From NCBI RefSeq assembly GCF_013205025.1, contig NZ_JABMLE010000004.1, positions 308,946 through 372,945 on the forward strand: a DNA stretch of 64,000 bases. Direction: 5' to 3'. Every line of letters starts with the position of its first letter. Position 1 is the first letter of the stretch. The translations under genes and the position numbers were made by a program. Positions 9,094-20,846 of this stretch are shown piece after piece. The DNA comes from Rathayibacter sp. VKM Ac-2857. Its GTDB lineage: Bacteria > Actinomycetota > Actinomycetes > Actinomycetales > Microbacteriaceae. The notes under the pieces were generated by a model. That model made no database searches and was not told the DNA's origin. It was given only the letters and a program-made list of their open reading frames with translations.

Positions 9094-11187
9094 TCAGGAC
9101 GCCGCGAGCGACTCCTTGGCGGCGGTGATGGCCGCCTCGGTGGTGATCCCGAACTCGCGGAACAGGGTCTTGTAGTCGGCGGAGGCGCCGAAGTGCTCGA
9201 TGGAGACGGAGCGGCCGGCGTCGCCGACGTACTTCTGCCAGCCGAGGCCGAGGCCGGCCTCGATCGAAACGCGCGCCTTCACGGAGGAGGGCAGCACCTT
9301 CTCGCGGTACTCGGCGTCCTGCTCCTCGAACCACTCGAGCGACGGGGCCGAGACGACGCGGGCGTTGACGCCCTCGCCCTTCAGCAGCTCGCGCGCCTCG
9401 ACGGCGATCTGCACCTCGGAGCCGGTGGCGATGAGGATCACGTCGGGGGTGCCGTTCGGCGCCTCGGCGAGGATGTACGCGCCACGGGCGACGTTCGACG
9501 CGTGGGCGAAGGTCTCGCCGGTGGCGTCGCCCTCTCCGCGCTCGAAGACGGGGATGTTCTGGCGGGTCAGCGCGAGGCCGGCCGGGCCCTCGCGGCGCTC
9601 CAGGATGGTCTTCCAGGCGTAGGCGACCTCGTTGGCGTCGCCGGGGCGGACGATGTCCAGTCCCGGGATCGCGCGGAGGGCCGCCAGCTGCTCGACCGGC
9701 TGGTGCGTCGGGCCGTCCTCGCCGAGCGCCACGGAGTCGTGGGTCCAGACGTAGATGGCCGGCGCCTTCATGAGCGCGGCGAGACGGACCGCCGGGCGCA
9801 TGTAGTCGGAGAAGATCAGGAAGGTGCCGCCGAAGGGGCGGGTGTTGCCGTGCAGCACGATGCCGTTGAGGATCGCGCCCATCGCGTGCTCGCGGATGCC
9901 GAAGTGCAGCACGCGGCCGCCCTTCTTGCCGGTCCACTCGTGGGTCGAGAACTCGCTCGGCACGAACGAGCCGGCCCCCTCGATGGTCGTGTTGTTCGAC
10001 TCGGCGAGGTCGGCGGAGCCGCCCCAGAGCTCGGGCACGACACCGGCGAGGGCGTTGATGACCTTGCCGGACGCGGCGCGGGTCGAGACCTCCTTGCCGG
10101 GCTCGAAGACCGGGAGGGCCTCCTGGACGCCCTCGGGCAGGTCGCCGCTCAGGACGCGGTCGAGCAGGACCTTCTTCTCGGGGTTCGCGGTCGCCCACGC
10201 CTCGAGGGTCTCGTTCCACTCGGCGTGCTGCGCCTGGCCGCGCTCGACGGCCTTGCGGGTGTGCTCGATGACCTCGTCGGCGACGTCGAAGGTCTTCTCG
10301 GGGTCGAAGCCGAGCACCTCCTTGAGGCCGCGGAGCTCGTCGGCGCCGAGGGCGGAGCCGTGGATCTTGCCGGTGTTCTGCTTCTTCGGCGAGGGCCAGC
10401 CGATGATCGTGCGCAGGATGATGAGCGACGGCTTGTCGGTCTCGCCCTTGGCGGCCTCGATCGCGGCGTGCAGCTCGGCGACGTCCTCGTGGTACTCGCC
10501 GGTCTTCTTCCAGTCGACGACCTGGACCTGCCAGTCGTAGGCCTCGTATCGGGCCTTGACGTCCTCGGTGAAGGCGATGTTGGTGTCGTCCTCGATCGAG
10601 ATCTGGTTGGAGTCGTAGATGACGACCAGGTTGCCGAGCTGCTGGTGGCCGGCCAGCGAGGAGGCCTCGCTGGTGATGCCCTCCTGCAGGTCGCCGTCGC
10701 CGGCGATGACGTAGACGAAGTGGTCGAACGGCGAGGTGCCCGCGGCGGCCTCGGGGTCGAACAGGTCGCGCTCGAAGCGCGCGGCGTAGGCGAAGCCGAC
10801 GGCCGAGGCGAGACCCTGGCCGAGCGGGCCGGTGGTGATCTCGACGCCGTCGGTGTGGCCGTACTCGGGGTGGCCGGGGGTCTTCGAGCCCCAGGTGCGC
10901 AGCGCCTTGAGGTCGTCGAGTTCGAGGCCGTAGCCGCCCAGGTAGAACTGGACGTACTGCGTCAGCGAGGAGTGGCCGACGGAGAGGATGAAGCGGTCGC
11001 GCCCGATCCACGTCGCGTCGGACGGATCGCGGCGCATGACCTTCTGGAACAGGAGGTACGCGGCCGGCGCGAGGCTCATGGCGGTGCCGGGGTGGCCGTT
11101 GCCGACCTTCTCGACCGCGTCCGCGGCGAGAACCCTCGCCGTGTCGACTGCCTTCTCGTCAATGGAATCCCATTGCAGTTCTGACAC
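9094..11187 (-). CDS. tkt: Transketolase
   Basis: Thiamine-diphosphate enzyme moving two-carbon units in the non-oxidative pentose phosphate pathway. 697 residues, usual length. [12 protein letters not shown] is at 30-41, the TPP/Mg motif begins at GDGDLQEG (163-170), and the central domain contains [13 protein letters not shown] and GIREHAMG. The GTG at 11187 (reads VSELQWDS) was chosen because homologs begin with SELQW-like residues; a GAAGGG ribosome site lies about 12 bases upstream. First gene of the - strand carbon-metabolism operon, divergent from ctaB. Confidence 0.95.
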   Translation of the reverse strand: MSELQWDSIDEKAVDTARVLAADAVEKVGNGHPGTAMSLAPAAYLLFQKVMRRDPSDATWIGRDRFILSVGHSSLTQYVQFYLGGYGLELDDLKALRTWGSKTPGHPEYGHTDGVEITTGPLGQGLASAVGFAYAARFERDLFDPEAAAGTSPFDHFVYVIAGDGDLQEGITSEASSLAGHQQLGNLVVIYDSNQISIEDDTNIAFTEDVKARYEAYDWQVQVVDWKKTGEYHEDVAELHAAIEAAKGETDKPSLIILRTIIGWPSPKKQNTGKIHGSALGADELRGLKEVLGFDPEKTFDVADEVIEHTRKAVERGQAQHAEWNETLEAWATANPEKKVLLDRVLSGDLPEGVQEALPVFEPGKEVSTRAASGKVINALAGVVPELWGGSADLAESNNTTIEGAGSFVPSEFSTHEWTGKKGGRVLHFGIREHAMGAILNGIVLHGNTRPFGGTFLIFSDYMRPAVRLAALMKAPAIYVWTHDSVALGEDGPTHQPVEQLAALRAIPGLDIVRPGDANEVAYAWKTILERREGPAGLALTRQNIPVFERGEGDATGETFAHASNVARGAYILAEAPNGTPDVILIATGSEVQIAVEARELLKGEGVNARVVSAPSLEWFEEQDAEYREKVLPSSVKARVSIEAGLGLGWQKYVGDAGRSVSIEHFGASADYKTLFREFGITTEAAITAAKESLAAS

Positions 11188-11507
11188 TAGGTACTGACCC
11201 TTCTCGAGACGTGGGGCAGACGGGGACCGTCCACCCTCTCGCATGGTGGAGCGCGCCGCATGACGACTTCGACACGATGCTTCCGACGACGCCCCGTTCT
11301 GCCTCGCGCGACTGATCAGTCGGGCGGAACTCGGGTGCGGGCCGGGCGCTCTGGCGAGCAGTTCCGAGTATACGGAGGGGGGTGCATCGCGGATCGGGGG
11401 TTGCGCCTCGCATATGTCGGCGTCCGATTGGACAAGCGTGCACTCCGGGCTCGCCCCCATCCGGCGCGCATTACACTCGTTCGGGATCATCGATCGTTAG
11501 AGGAGCA
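11188..11507. promoter_or_regulatory. Divergent tkt/ctaB regulatory region
   Basis: 320 bases without a gene between divergent operons. TATACT on the - strand (11372-11367) is the best -10 candidate for tkt and would give a leader of about 170 bases. TACACT at 11472-11477 is a weak -10 candidate for ctaB. I recognise no riboswitch or operator. Confidence 0.4.
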
Positions 11508-12440
11508 ATGGACGTAGTCGCAGAGACCACCGCGATCGAGCGGGGAGGGCCCGTCCGGTCGCCCCTGTCGCGCAAGGTGAGGGCGTACGTCGCGCTGACG
11601 AAGCCGAGGGTGATCGAGCTGCTGCTCGTGGTCACCGCGCCCACGATGATCCTGGCGCAGGGCGGGATCCCTAACCTGCTGCTCGTCCTCAACGTGCTCA
11701 TCGGCGGGGCGCTCAGCGCCGGGTCGGCCGGCGCGTTCAACTGCTACATCGACCGCGACATCGACCGCGTGATGAAGCGGACCCGGAACCGCCCGCTGGT
11801 CACCGGCGAGGTCTCCGACCGCGAGGCGCTGGTCTTCGCGACCACGATCGGCGTGCTATCGATCGTCTGGCTCGGCCTCACGGCGAACTGGCTCGCCGCC
11901 TCGCTGTCGCTCGCCGCGATCCTCATCTACGTGCTCTTCTACACGCTGTTCCTCAAACGCCGCACCCCGCAGAACATCGTCTGGGGCGGGATCGCCGGCT
12001 GCATGCCGGTGCTGATCGGCTGGGCCGCGGTCACGAACTCGCTCGACTGGGCTCCGATCATCCTGTTCTCGGTGATCTTCCTCTGGACGCCGCCGCACTA
12101 CTGGCCGCTCTCGATGAAGTACCGCGAGGACTACCGCGCCGCGGGCGTTCCGATGCTGGCCGTGGTGCGCGGGCGCACCATCGTCGGCCTCCAGGTCATC
12201 CTCTACGCGTGGGCCACCGTCGCCTGCTCGCTGCTGCTCATCCCCGTCGCGGGCATGGGCGTCGTCTACACGGTCGTCGCCCTCGCGAGCGGTGTCTGGT
12301 TCATCGCCGAGACGCACCGCCTCTACAGCCTCGCCATCCGTCACGAGCACGTCTCGCCGATGCGCGTCTTCCACGGCTCGATCGGGTACCTCACGCTGCT
12401 CTTCCTCGCCGTCGGCATCGACCCGCTGCTGCCGTTCTGA
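11508..12440 (+). CDS. ctaB: Protoheme IX farnesyltransferase (heme O synthase)
   Basis: Membrane prenyltransferase that adds farnesyl to heme b to make heme O, the precursor of heme A for cytochrome aa3. 310 residues with about eight or nine hydrophobic helices. The aspartate-rich substrate site is seen as [19 protein letters not shown] (78-96) and the second conserved loop as [22 protein letters not shown] lies two to three bases before the ATG. Its stop shares a base with the ctaA start, so heme O and heme A synthases are coupled. Confidence 0.96.
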   Translation: MDVVAETTAIERGGPVRSPLSRKVRAYVALTKPRVIELLLVVTAPTMILAQGGIPNLLLVLNVLIGGALSAGSAGAFNCYIDRDIDRVMKRTRNRPLVTGEVSDREALVFATTIGVLSIVWLGLTANWLAASLSLAAILIYVLFYTLFLKRRTPQNIVWGGIAGCMPVLIGWAAVTNSLDWAPIILFSVIFLWTPPHYWPLSMKYREDYRAAGVPMLAVVRGRTIVGLQVILYAWATVACSLLLIPVAGMGVVYTVVALASGVWFIAETHRLYSLAIRHEHVSPMRVFHGSIGYLTLLFLAVGIDPLLPF

Positions 12441-13399
12441 TGGTGACGCCGTTCTCGTTCCTCGCCGAGCGGGTGACGCTGAGCCCTCGAGCCCTGCGCT
12501 GGGGGACCACGGCGGCGCTCATCGCGAGCATCCTGATCATCTTCTTCGGCGGGGTCGTGCGGCTCACCGGCTCGGGCCTGGGCTGCCCGACCTGGCCGGC
12601 CTGCGACGCCGGCTCGCTCACCTCCACGCCCGAGCTCGGGATCCACGGGTTCATCGAGTTCACGAACCGCGCCTTCACGGGCGTGCTGATCGTCGCGGTC
12701 GGCTGGGCCATCACCGCGGCGCGGCTGCAGAAGCCGCGCGACCGCACGATGACCCGCCTCGCCTGGTCGCAGTTCTGGCTCGTGGTGGCGAACGCCCTCG
12801 CCGGCGGCGCGACCGTCCACTCGGGGCTGAACCCGTACATCGTCGCCGGGCACTTCATGCTCGCGATCGCCCTGCTCACCACGACCGCCCTGACCTGGCA
12901 CCGCGCGCACCGCTCGCAGTCCGTCGCGTTCGAGCCGGACGCGCTGACCCGCGGCGTGAGCATCGCCCTCGTCGCGGTGACGCTGCTCGTGATCGCCGTC
13001 GGCACGCTCGTGACCGGCACCGGCCCGCACGCCGGCGACTCCGCCGAGGTCCCGCGGATGCGGTTCCACTGGGAGAGCGTCACGGTCGTGCACGGGGTTC
13101 TCGGGACGGCGACGCTCGTCCTCGGCGTCGCCCTGCTGGTGCTGCTCGCGCGCGTGCCGGGCTCCGAGCTGGCACGGCGTCGCGTGGTCACCTTCCTCGT
13201 CGTGGTCGGACTGCAGGCCCTCGTAGGCGTCGCCCAGTCGCTCCTCGCCCTGCCCGAGGCGCTCGTCGCGGTGCACCTCCTCGGCTCCGCGTTCGTCTGG
13301 GTCGGCGCGTTGAGGGTGCTACTCGACGTGAATCCGCGGCTCTTCACGGTTCGCGCTCAGCGCCGGCAGCCGGTCGAGGAGCTGGCCCCCGCGCTCTGA
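12440..13399 (+). CDS. ctaA: Heme A synthase (COX15/CtaA family)
   Basis: Converts heme O to heme A at the membrane. 319 residues with eight predicted helices in two similar halves. The first extracytoplasmic loop has GSGLGCPTWPACD with a paired-cysteine motif. Heme-ligand-type histidines fall in IHGFIEFTNR, VHSGLNPYIVAGHFML, HGVLG and VHLLGSAFVW. The ATG overlaps the ctaB stop by one base. The SURF1 gene about 8 kb downstream belongs to the same cytochrome aa3 assembly pathway but is not in this operon. Confidence 0.93.
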   Translation: MVTPFSFLAERVTLSPRALRWGTTAALIASILIIFFGGVVRLTGSGLGCPTWPACDAGSLTSTPELGIHGFIEFTNRAFTGVLIVAVGWAITAARLQKPRDRTMTRLAWSQFWLVVANALAGGATVHSGLNPYIVAGHFMLAIALLTTTALTWHRAHRSQSVAFEPDALTRGVSIALVAVTLLVIAVGTLVTGTGPHAGDSAEVPRMRFHWESVTVVHGVLGTATLVLGVALLVLLARVPGSELARRRVVTFLVVVGLQALVGVAQSLLALPEALVAVHLLGSAFVWVGALRVLLDVNPRLFTVRAQRRQPVEELAPAL

Positions 13400-13578
13400 C
13401 CCGAGCGGAGGTGGCGTCGCAGCCGCAGCAGCGCGACCGGGAGGCGCCGCAGGGGGAGGCCCCGGGCGAGGGCCTCGGCCAGCATGTCGAAATCGGCTGC
13501 GGCACGGGGCTCCAGCCCGGTGCGCGCGAGCGCGAGGAGGAGTCGGGGGCGGACGGGGATCCTGTCGTCGTCGGTCAT
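13357..13578 (-). CDS. Hypothetical small protein antisense to the ctaA 3' end
   Basis: 73 residues beginning MTDDDRIPVRPRLLLALART, arginine- and leucine-rich, with no recognised domain. An ATG with GGAG eight bases upstream and G/C-rich third codon positions argue for a real gene, but its last 43 bases overlap the end of ctaA on the other strand, and spurious ORFs are common at this GC content. It would be convergent with ctaA and divergent from sufB. Confidence 0.35.
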   Translation of the reverse strand: MTDDDRIPVRPRLLLALARTGLEPRAAADFDMLAEALARGLPLRRLPVALLRLRRHLRSGQSAGASSSTGCRR

Positions 13579-13931
13579 GCGGACACTCCACCACGGACCA
13601 CCGACACGAGTGTGGCCATGCCGGTCTGACGGCACGGGATCGGGACCGCCCGGGCGACACCCAGGTGCAGAGGTTCCACTGGGAGCACGGCTTCCGTAGG
13701 ATGAGTAGTTGGTTCAGGTTCGGCGCGGACGCGTCGTTCGCCCGAGACGGCGAGACCCGGACCGACGGCCCGATGGAGCGCCACCGCAAGCCTCAGGACT
13801 TCCCGGGACGCACCGCTCCGCTCCGCCCATCGACTCGATGACGCGATCGGCCCGGATGTGCTCCCCGGATCCCCCTCGGGGAATGACTCCGGAACCCGAC
13901 CGGTTACCAGTGGGTAGGAAACGAGGTACTT
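13579..13931 (+). promoter_or_regulatory. Upstream region of the SUF operon
   Basis: About 350 bases without a supported gene. TAGGAT at 13697-13702 is a -10-like site on the + strand; GAGG at 13922-13925 is the sufB ribosome site. No IscR- or SufR-type palindrome is obvious, and no sufR regulator gene precedes sufB. Confidence 0.35.
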
Positions 13932-15350
13932 ATGTCAGACATCCTGATCGACCGCCCCGAGCTCGCGAGCCTGGGCGTCTACGAGTTCGGCTGGTCCGAC
14001 TCGGACTCCGCCGGCGCGTCCGCGCGCCGCGGCATCTCGCCCGAGGTCGTCTCCGACATCTCCGCGCTGAAGAACGAGCCGGCCTGGATGCGCGAGCGGC
14101 GCATGAAGGCGCTCGCCCTCTTCGAGCGCAAGCCGATGCCCACCTGGGGCGCCGACCTGTCGGACATCGACTTCGACAACATCAAGTACTTCGTCCGTTC
14201 CACCGAGAAGCAGGCGCAGACCTGGGAGGACCTCCCGGACGACATCAAGAACACGTACGAGAAGCTCGGCATCCCCGAGGCGGAGCGCCAGCGCCTCGTC
14301 GGCGGCGTGGCCGCGCAGTACGAGTCCGAGGTCGTCTACCACCAGATCCGCGAGGACCTGGAGGAGCAGGGCGTCATCTTCATGGACACCGACACCGCCC
14401 TCCGAGAGCACCCCGAGATCTTCGAGGAGTACTTCGGCTCCGTGATCCCGGCCGGCGACAACAAGTTCGCCGCGCTGAACACGGCCGTCTGGTCGGGCGG
14501 CTCGTTCGTCTACGTCCCCAAGGGCGTGCGCGTCGACATCCCGCTCCAGGCCTACTTCCGGATCAACACCGAGAACATGGGCCAGTTCGAGCGGACGCTG
14601 ATCATCGCCGACGAGGGCAGCTACGTCCACTACATCGAGGGCTGCACGGCGCCGATCTACAAGTCGGACTCGCTGCACTCGGCGGTCGTCGAGATCATCG
14701 TGAAGAAGAACGCCCGCGTGCGCTACACGACGATCCAGAACTGGTCGAACAACGTCTACAACCTCGTCACCAAGCGCGCGATCGCGCACGAGGGCGCGAC
14801 GATGGAGTGGATCGACGGCAACATCGGCTCCAAGGTCACCATGAAGTACCCGTCGATCTTCCTGGTCGGCGAGCACGCCAAGGGCGAGACCCTCTCCGTC
14901 GCGTTCGCGGGCCCCGGCCAGCACCAGGACGCCGGCGCGAAGATGATCCACATGGCGCCGTACACGCAGTCGTCGATCGTCTCCAAGTCGATCGCCCGCG
15001 GCGGCGGCCGGGCCGGCTACCGCGGCGAGGTCAGGGTGGACGCCAACGCGCACCACTCCGCGAACACGGTGCGCTGCGATGCGCTCCTGGTCGACACGAT
15101 CTCGCGCTCGGACACCTACCCGGCGATCGACATCCGCGTGGACGACGTCCAGCTCGGCCACGAGGCCACGGTCTCGAAGGTCAGCGAGGAGCAGCTCTTC
15201 TACTTGATGTCGCGCGGCATGCCCGAGGACGAGGCCATGGCCATGATCGTCCGCGGGTTCATCGAGCCGATCGCGCGCGAGCTGCCCATGGAGTACGCCC
15301 TCGAGCTCAACAAGCTCATCGAGATGGGGATGGAGGGCAGCGTCGGCTGA
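13932..15350 (+). CDS. sufB: Fe-S cluster assembly protein SufB
   Basis: Scaffold subunit of the SufBCD iron-sulfur cluster assembly complex in the cytoplasm. 472 residues, normal length; the beta-helix core is shared with SufD downstream. Characteristic segments are [53 protein letters not shown] (holding a conserved cysteine), [14 protein letters not shown] and the C-terminal [20 protein letters not shown]. First gene of sufB-sufD-Rieske-sufC-sufT. Confidence 0.97.
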   Translation: MSDILIDRPELASLGVYEFGWSDSDSAGASARRGISPEVVSDISALKNEPAWMRERRMKALALFERKPMPTWGADLSDIDFDNIKYFVRSTEKQAQTWEDLPDDIKNTYEKLGIPEAERQRLVGGVAAQYESEVVYHQIREDLEEQGVIFMDTDTALREHPEIFEEYFGSVIPAGDNKFAALNTAVWSGGSFVYVPKGVRVDIPLQAYFRINTENMGQFERTLIIADEGSYVHYIEGCTAPIYKSDSLHSAVVEIIVKKNARVRYTTIQNWSNNVYNLVTKRAIAHEGATMEWIDGNIGSKVTMKYPSIFLVGEHAKGETLSVAFAGPGQHQDAGAKMIHMAPYTQSSIVSKSIARGGGRAGYRGEVRVDANAHHSANTVRCDALLVDTISRSDTYPAIDIRVDDVQLGHEATVSKVSEEQLFYLMSRGMPEDEAMAMIVRGFIEPIARELPMEYALELNKLIEMGMEGSVG

Positions 15351-15419
15351 CGCTCGCCCCTCACCCACCCAGGCCGCCCGAGACGGGCGGCCAGCACCCT
15401 TGAAAGGAACCACCGCCTG

Positions 15420-16658
15420 ATGACGGTCCCCACGAGCGCCCCGACGTCCCCTGCGATCGACGGCTCGGACGCCGCCGCGCGACTGGGCATCGCCGCGCAC
15501 TCCGACGGGGCGTTCACGCCCGTGCAGACCCGCTCCGAGCGCTTCGCGTCCACCGACGTCGACGCGTTCGAGACGGTCACGGGGCGCGAGATCGCCTGGA
15601 AGCTCACCCCGGTCGCCCGCCTCGGCGACCTCATCGACGGACCGCTCGACGGCTCGCCGACTCCGCTGGAGTCGACGGCCGTCGACGGTGTCGACGTCTC
15701 CTGGGTCGGTCGCGACGACGCGCGGATCGGCACTGCCGGCCTCCCCGAGGACCGCGCCGCCGCGAACGCCTGGTCGCAGTTCGAGCAGGCCCTGTCGATC
15801 CGGGTGACCGGCGAGGACGAGAAGGTCGCCACGATGGTGCGCACCGCTCTCGGCTCCGCCCCCCGGGCCGCGCACACGATCATCGAGGCCGCTCCGTACG
15901 CGCGCGGCGTCGTCGTGCTGCAGAACGAGGGCGAGGCGACGCTCGCCGAGAACGTCGAGGTCCTCGTCGGCGAGGGCGCGCAGCTGACGATCGTCACGCT
16001 GCAGGAGTGGGCCGACGACGCCCGCCACCTCGCCAACCACTTCCTCCGCGTCGGCCGCGACGCGAAGGTCAAGCACATCGTCGTCACGCTCGGCGGCTCG
16101 ATCGTCCGGGTGAACCCCTCGGCGCACCTGGTCGAGCGCGGCGCCGACGGCGAGCTCCTCGGCCTGTACTTCGCCGACGGCGGCCAGCACCTCGAGCAGC
16201 AGGTCTACGTCGACCACGACGCCCCCGACACCCGCAGCCGCGTCACCTACAAGGGCGCCCTGCAGGGTCAGGGCGCGCGGACGGTGTGGATCGGCGACGT
16301 GCTGATCCGTCAGAGCGCGAACGGCACCGACAGCTACGAGCAGAACCGCAACCTGGTCCTCTCGGACGGCACGCGCGCCGACTCGATCCCGAACCTCGAG
16401 ATCGAGACCGGCGACATCGCCGGAGCGGGCCACGCCTCGGCGACCGGCCGCTTCGACGACGAGCAGCTCTTCTACCTGCAGTCACGGGGCATCCGCGAGG
16501 ACGAGGCGCGCCGCCTGGTCGTCCGCGGCTTCCTCAGCGAGATCGTCCAGCAGATCGGCGTGACCGAGCTCGAGGACCGCCTCCAGCTCGCGATCGAGGC
16601 CGAGCTGGCCGGCAGCGCCGGGCAGACCGGCGCGTACACGCCGGAGGTGTCCGCATGA
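15420..16658 (+). CDS. sufD: Fe-S cluster assembly protein SufD
   Basis: Partner of SufB and SufC in Fe-S cluster assembly. 412 residues. The C-terminal half carries the SufB/D signature: HASATGRFDDEQLFYLQSRG followed by IREDEARRLVVRGFLSEI. GAAAGGA about 10 bases before the ATG is the ribosome site. The stop overlaps the next gene by ATGA, indicating coupled translation. Confidence 0.95.
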   Translation: MTVPTSAPTSPAIDGSDAAARLGIAAHSDGAFTPVQTRSERFASTDVDAFETVTGREIAWKLTPVARLGDLIDGPLDGSPTPLESTAVDGVDVSWVGRDDARIGTAGLPEDRAAANAWSQFEQALSIRVTGEDEKVATMVRTALGSAPRAAHTIIEAAPYARGVVVLQNEGEATLAENVEVLVGEGAQLTIVTLQEWADDARHLANHFLRVGRDAKVKHIVVTLGGSIVRVNPSAHLVERGADGELLGLYFADGGQHLEQQVYVDHDAPDTRSRVTYKGALQGQGARTVWIGDVLIRQSANGTDSYEQNRNLVLSDGTRADSIPNLEIETGDIAGAGHASATGRFDDEQLFYLQSRGIREDEARRLVVRGFLSEIVQQIGVTELEDRLQLAIEAELAGSAGQTGAYTPEVSA

Positions 16659-16984
16659 GCGACGCCGCGAAGATCTGCGCCGCCTCGGAGCTGATCCCCA
16701 ACCAGGCCGTCCGCTACGTCGTCGACGGCATCGCCATCGCGATCGTGCAGGACACGGCCGGCGAGATCCACGCCATCGGCGACACCTGCACGCACGGCGA
16801 GGTCTCCCTCGCCGAGGGCTTCGTCGAGGACGACACCCTCGAGTGCTGGGCCCACGGCTCGGCGTTCTCGCTGCGCACCGGTGCCCCCCTGAACCTGCCG
16901 GCCTTCGAGCCGGTTCCCGTCTTCGTCGTCGAGGTCATCGACGGCGACGTCTACATCGACCCGACCGTCACGAAGGAAGTCTGA
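16655..16984 (+). CDS. Rieske [2Fe-2S] ferredoxin-like protein in the SUF operon
   Basis: 109-residue soluble Rieske protein, similar to ferredoxin subunits of non-heme-iron oxygenases (NirD/CarAc type). The cluster ligands are visible as Cys45-Thr-His47 and Cys64-Trp-Ala-His67. The ATG overlaps sufD by four bases and the stop directly abuts the sufC ATG, so it is firmly embedded in the SUF operon. A role in electron supply for cluster assembly, or as a cluster recipient, is inference from position; no oxygenase gene is nearby. Confidence 0.9.
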   Translation: MSDAAKICAASELIPNQAVRYVVDGIAIAIVQDTAGEIHAIGDTCTHGEVSLAEGFVEDDTLECWAHGSAFSLRTGAPLNLPAFEPVPVFVVEVIDGDVYIDPTVTKEV

Positions 16985-17746
<762 letters not shown>

Positions 17747-17748
17747 TC

Positions 17749-18081
17749 GTGGCGGTCACCACGCTCGACCCGAAGCTCTTCGACCAGGTCGAGGAGGCGC
17801 TCAAGGACGTCATGGACCCCGAGCTCGGCGTCAACGTCGTCGACCTCGGCCTCATCTACGACCTGGGCTGGGACGACGAGAACGACGCCCTGGTCATCCA
17901 CATGACGCTGACCTCGGCGGGCTGCCCGCTGACGGACGTGCTCGAGGAGCAGACCGCGGAGTCGCTGGACGGCGTCGTGGAGGCGTTCCGGATCAACTGG
18001 GTCTGGATGCCGCCGTGGGGTCCGGACCGGATCACCGAGGACGGCCGCGACATGATGCGCGCCCTCGGCTTCTCGATCTAG
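17749..18081 (+). CDS. sufT: SufT / MIP18-type metal-sulfur cluster biosynthesis protein
   Basis: 110-residue DUF59 (MIP18) protein, involved in Fe-S cluster maturation or delivery to client proteins. The diagnostic DPELGVNVVDLGLIYDL lies at 23-39 and the conserved reactive cysteine is Cys59 in TSAGCPLTD. The start codon is GTG, two bases after sufC. It closes the operon; sufS (cysteine desulfurase) and sufU are not in this window, so sulfur supply must be encoded elsewhere. Confidence 0.9.
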   Translation: MAVTTLDPKLFDQVEEALKDVMDPELGVNVVDLGLIYDLGWDDENDALVIHMTLTSAGCPLTDVLEEQTAESLDGVVEAFRINWVWMPPWGPDRITEDGRDMMRALGFSI

Positions 18082-18112
18082 AGACGCACTGCTTGAACGG
18101 GAGCAGGTACAG

Positions 18113-18147
18113 CGAAGGGCCCGGAGGTTCATCCTCCGGGCCCTTCG
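18113..18147. terminator. Bidirectional terminator between sufT and bioY
   Basis: Perfect 15-bp stem (arms 18113-18127 and 18133-18147, starts CGAAGGGCCCGGAGG) with a TTCAT loop, between convergent genes. Confidence 0.9.
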
Positions 18148-18165
18148 TCGTGCGTGCGGTGCGGG

Positions 18166-18771
18166 TCAGCCCTTGCGGCGGCCGAGCAGCGCCCAGGTGG
18201 TGGGCAGCAGCGCGGCGGCGAGCACGATCTTCAGGGTGTCGCCCACGAGGAAGGGCACGAGACCGGCGGTGAGCACCGAGCCGAGATCGGCCGGGTAGCC
18301 CATCGAGCCGAGCGCGGTGGCCAGCCAGGGGAGTCCGACCAGGTAGATCGTGGCGGTGCCGGCGAGGAAGGTCACCAGCGTGCCGACGACGCGACGGTCC
18401 CACTCGCGCTGGGCGAGCCAGCCGGTGACGATCGAGGCGAGGACGAAGCCGACGATGTAGCCGCCGGTCGGACCGGCCAGGACGGCCCAGCCGCTCGAGC
18501 CCTCGGTGAAGATCGGAGCGCCGAGGGCGCCGACGAGCGCGTAGGCGCCCATCGAGAGCGCACCGCGGAGGGCGCCGAGCGTGGTGCCGACGAGCAGGAC
18601 CGCGAAGGTCTGGCCCGTGATCGGGACCGGCCACATCGGGATGTACAGCTGCGCCATGCCGGCGGTGAACGCGGCGGCGGCGAGGACGAGCACCAGATCG
18701 GTGACCAGCGAGCGGGTGAGCAGCCGGTCCGCCAGGACCGGTCGCGACGGGGCGAGAGAGTAGCTGGACAT
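18166..18771 (-). CDS. bioY: Biotin transporter substrate-binding subunit BioY
   Basis: S component of an energy-coupling-factor transporter for biotin, in the cytoplasmic membrane. 201 residues with six hydrophobic segments. The biotin-family motif LAGPTGGYIVGFVLAS lies near residues 98-113, and QLYIPMWPVPITGQTFAVLL is typical of the first loop. GGAG is seven bases before the ATG. No bioM/bioN genes are adjacent, so it either uses energizing subunits encoded elsewhere or works alone. No biotin-repressor-type palindrome was seen upstream. Confidence 0.93.
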   Translation of the reverse strand: MSSYSLAPSRPVLADRLLTRSLVTDLVLVLAAAAFTAGMAQLYIPMWPVPITGQTFAVLLVGTTLGALRGALSMGAYALVGALGAPIFTEGSSGWAVLAGPTGGYIVGFVLASIVTGWLAQREWDRRVVGTLVTFLAGTATIYLVGLPWLATALGSMGYPADLGSVLTAGLVPFLVGDTLKIVLAAALLPTTWALLGRRKG

Positions 18772-18860
18772 GTCTGTTCTCCAAAGGCCGTGTCGCCCGA
18801 GAGCGAGGAGCGAGCGCGTCCGCGGTGAGCGGACGTGGATCCGCCCCGCGGCTCAGGAAA

Positions 18861-18866
18861 TATACT
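18861..18866 (+). promoter_or_regulatory. Putative -10 element for the ABC-F gene
   Basis: TATACT in the bioY/ABC-F divergent gap, 78 bases before the GTG start. The leader has short hairpins (for example CGCCA-TTCTT... TGGCG near 18915-18929). I cannot tell whether they have attenuation potential. Confidence 0.5.
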
Positions 18867-18944
18867 AGGGGGCTGCCGCTCCGCGGCCTCTTGCCCCACA
18901 CCTCCCGAACCGAACGCCATTTCTTGGCGGGAACGGACAGCACA

Positions 18945-20543
<1,599 letters not shown>

Positions 20544-20565
20544 CCCTCGGCGTCGACGGTGTCGC

Positions 20566-20840
20566 GGGTCTCGATGTGCCGCGTGCCGCGGCTGCTCGAC
20601 CGGCGTGCGGCTCATGCTGATCGAGTAGCCCGCGGAGCGGGCGTATCGAGATCCACCGCCATCAGAAGTCGAGTCGGCAGACCCGCCCTGTTGACGATGG
20701 TGGGTCTCGATACGCCGCGTGCCGCGGCTACTCGACCAGCATGAAGCGATACGCCCTTGCGCGGCTGCTCGGCCAGCATGTCTCGGCAGTCGCCGTCCAT
20801 GCTGATCGAGTAGCCCGCGCAGCGGGCGTATCGAGATTCC
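20566..20840. repeat. REP-like palindromic repeat cluster 1 (5 copies)
   Basis: The whole gap between convergent ABC-F and SURF1 genes is filled by about 40-base imperfect palindromes of one family. Orientation B (CTCGATACGCC...GGCTACTCGACCAGC) is at 20566-20604, 20699-20743 and, decayed, 20747-20780. Orientation A, the reverse complement (GCTGATCGAGTAGCC...GGCGTATCGAGA), is at 20614-20657 and 20798-20840. Each can fold with a G/C-rich inner stem and a TCGA outer stem separated by a 3-base mismatch. A spacer at 20658-20698 recurs in clusters 2 and 3. Confidence 0.9.
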
Positions 20841-20846
20841 GCCCCG

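Noticed and set aside
7883-11011. Apparent fusion of a tkt-region frame with transaldolase
   Set aside because: The upstream part is out of frame with real transketolase and is Arg/Pro-rich nonsense. The tal ATG at 9004 has its own ribosome site.
18772-18944. BirA/BioQ-type biotin operator upstream of bioY
   Set aside because: No TGAAC-N3-GTTCA-like palindrome is found; only a GC-rich hairpin near 18817-18835.
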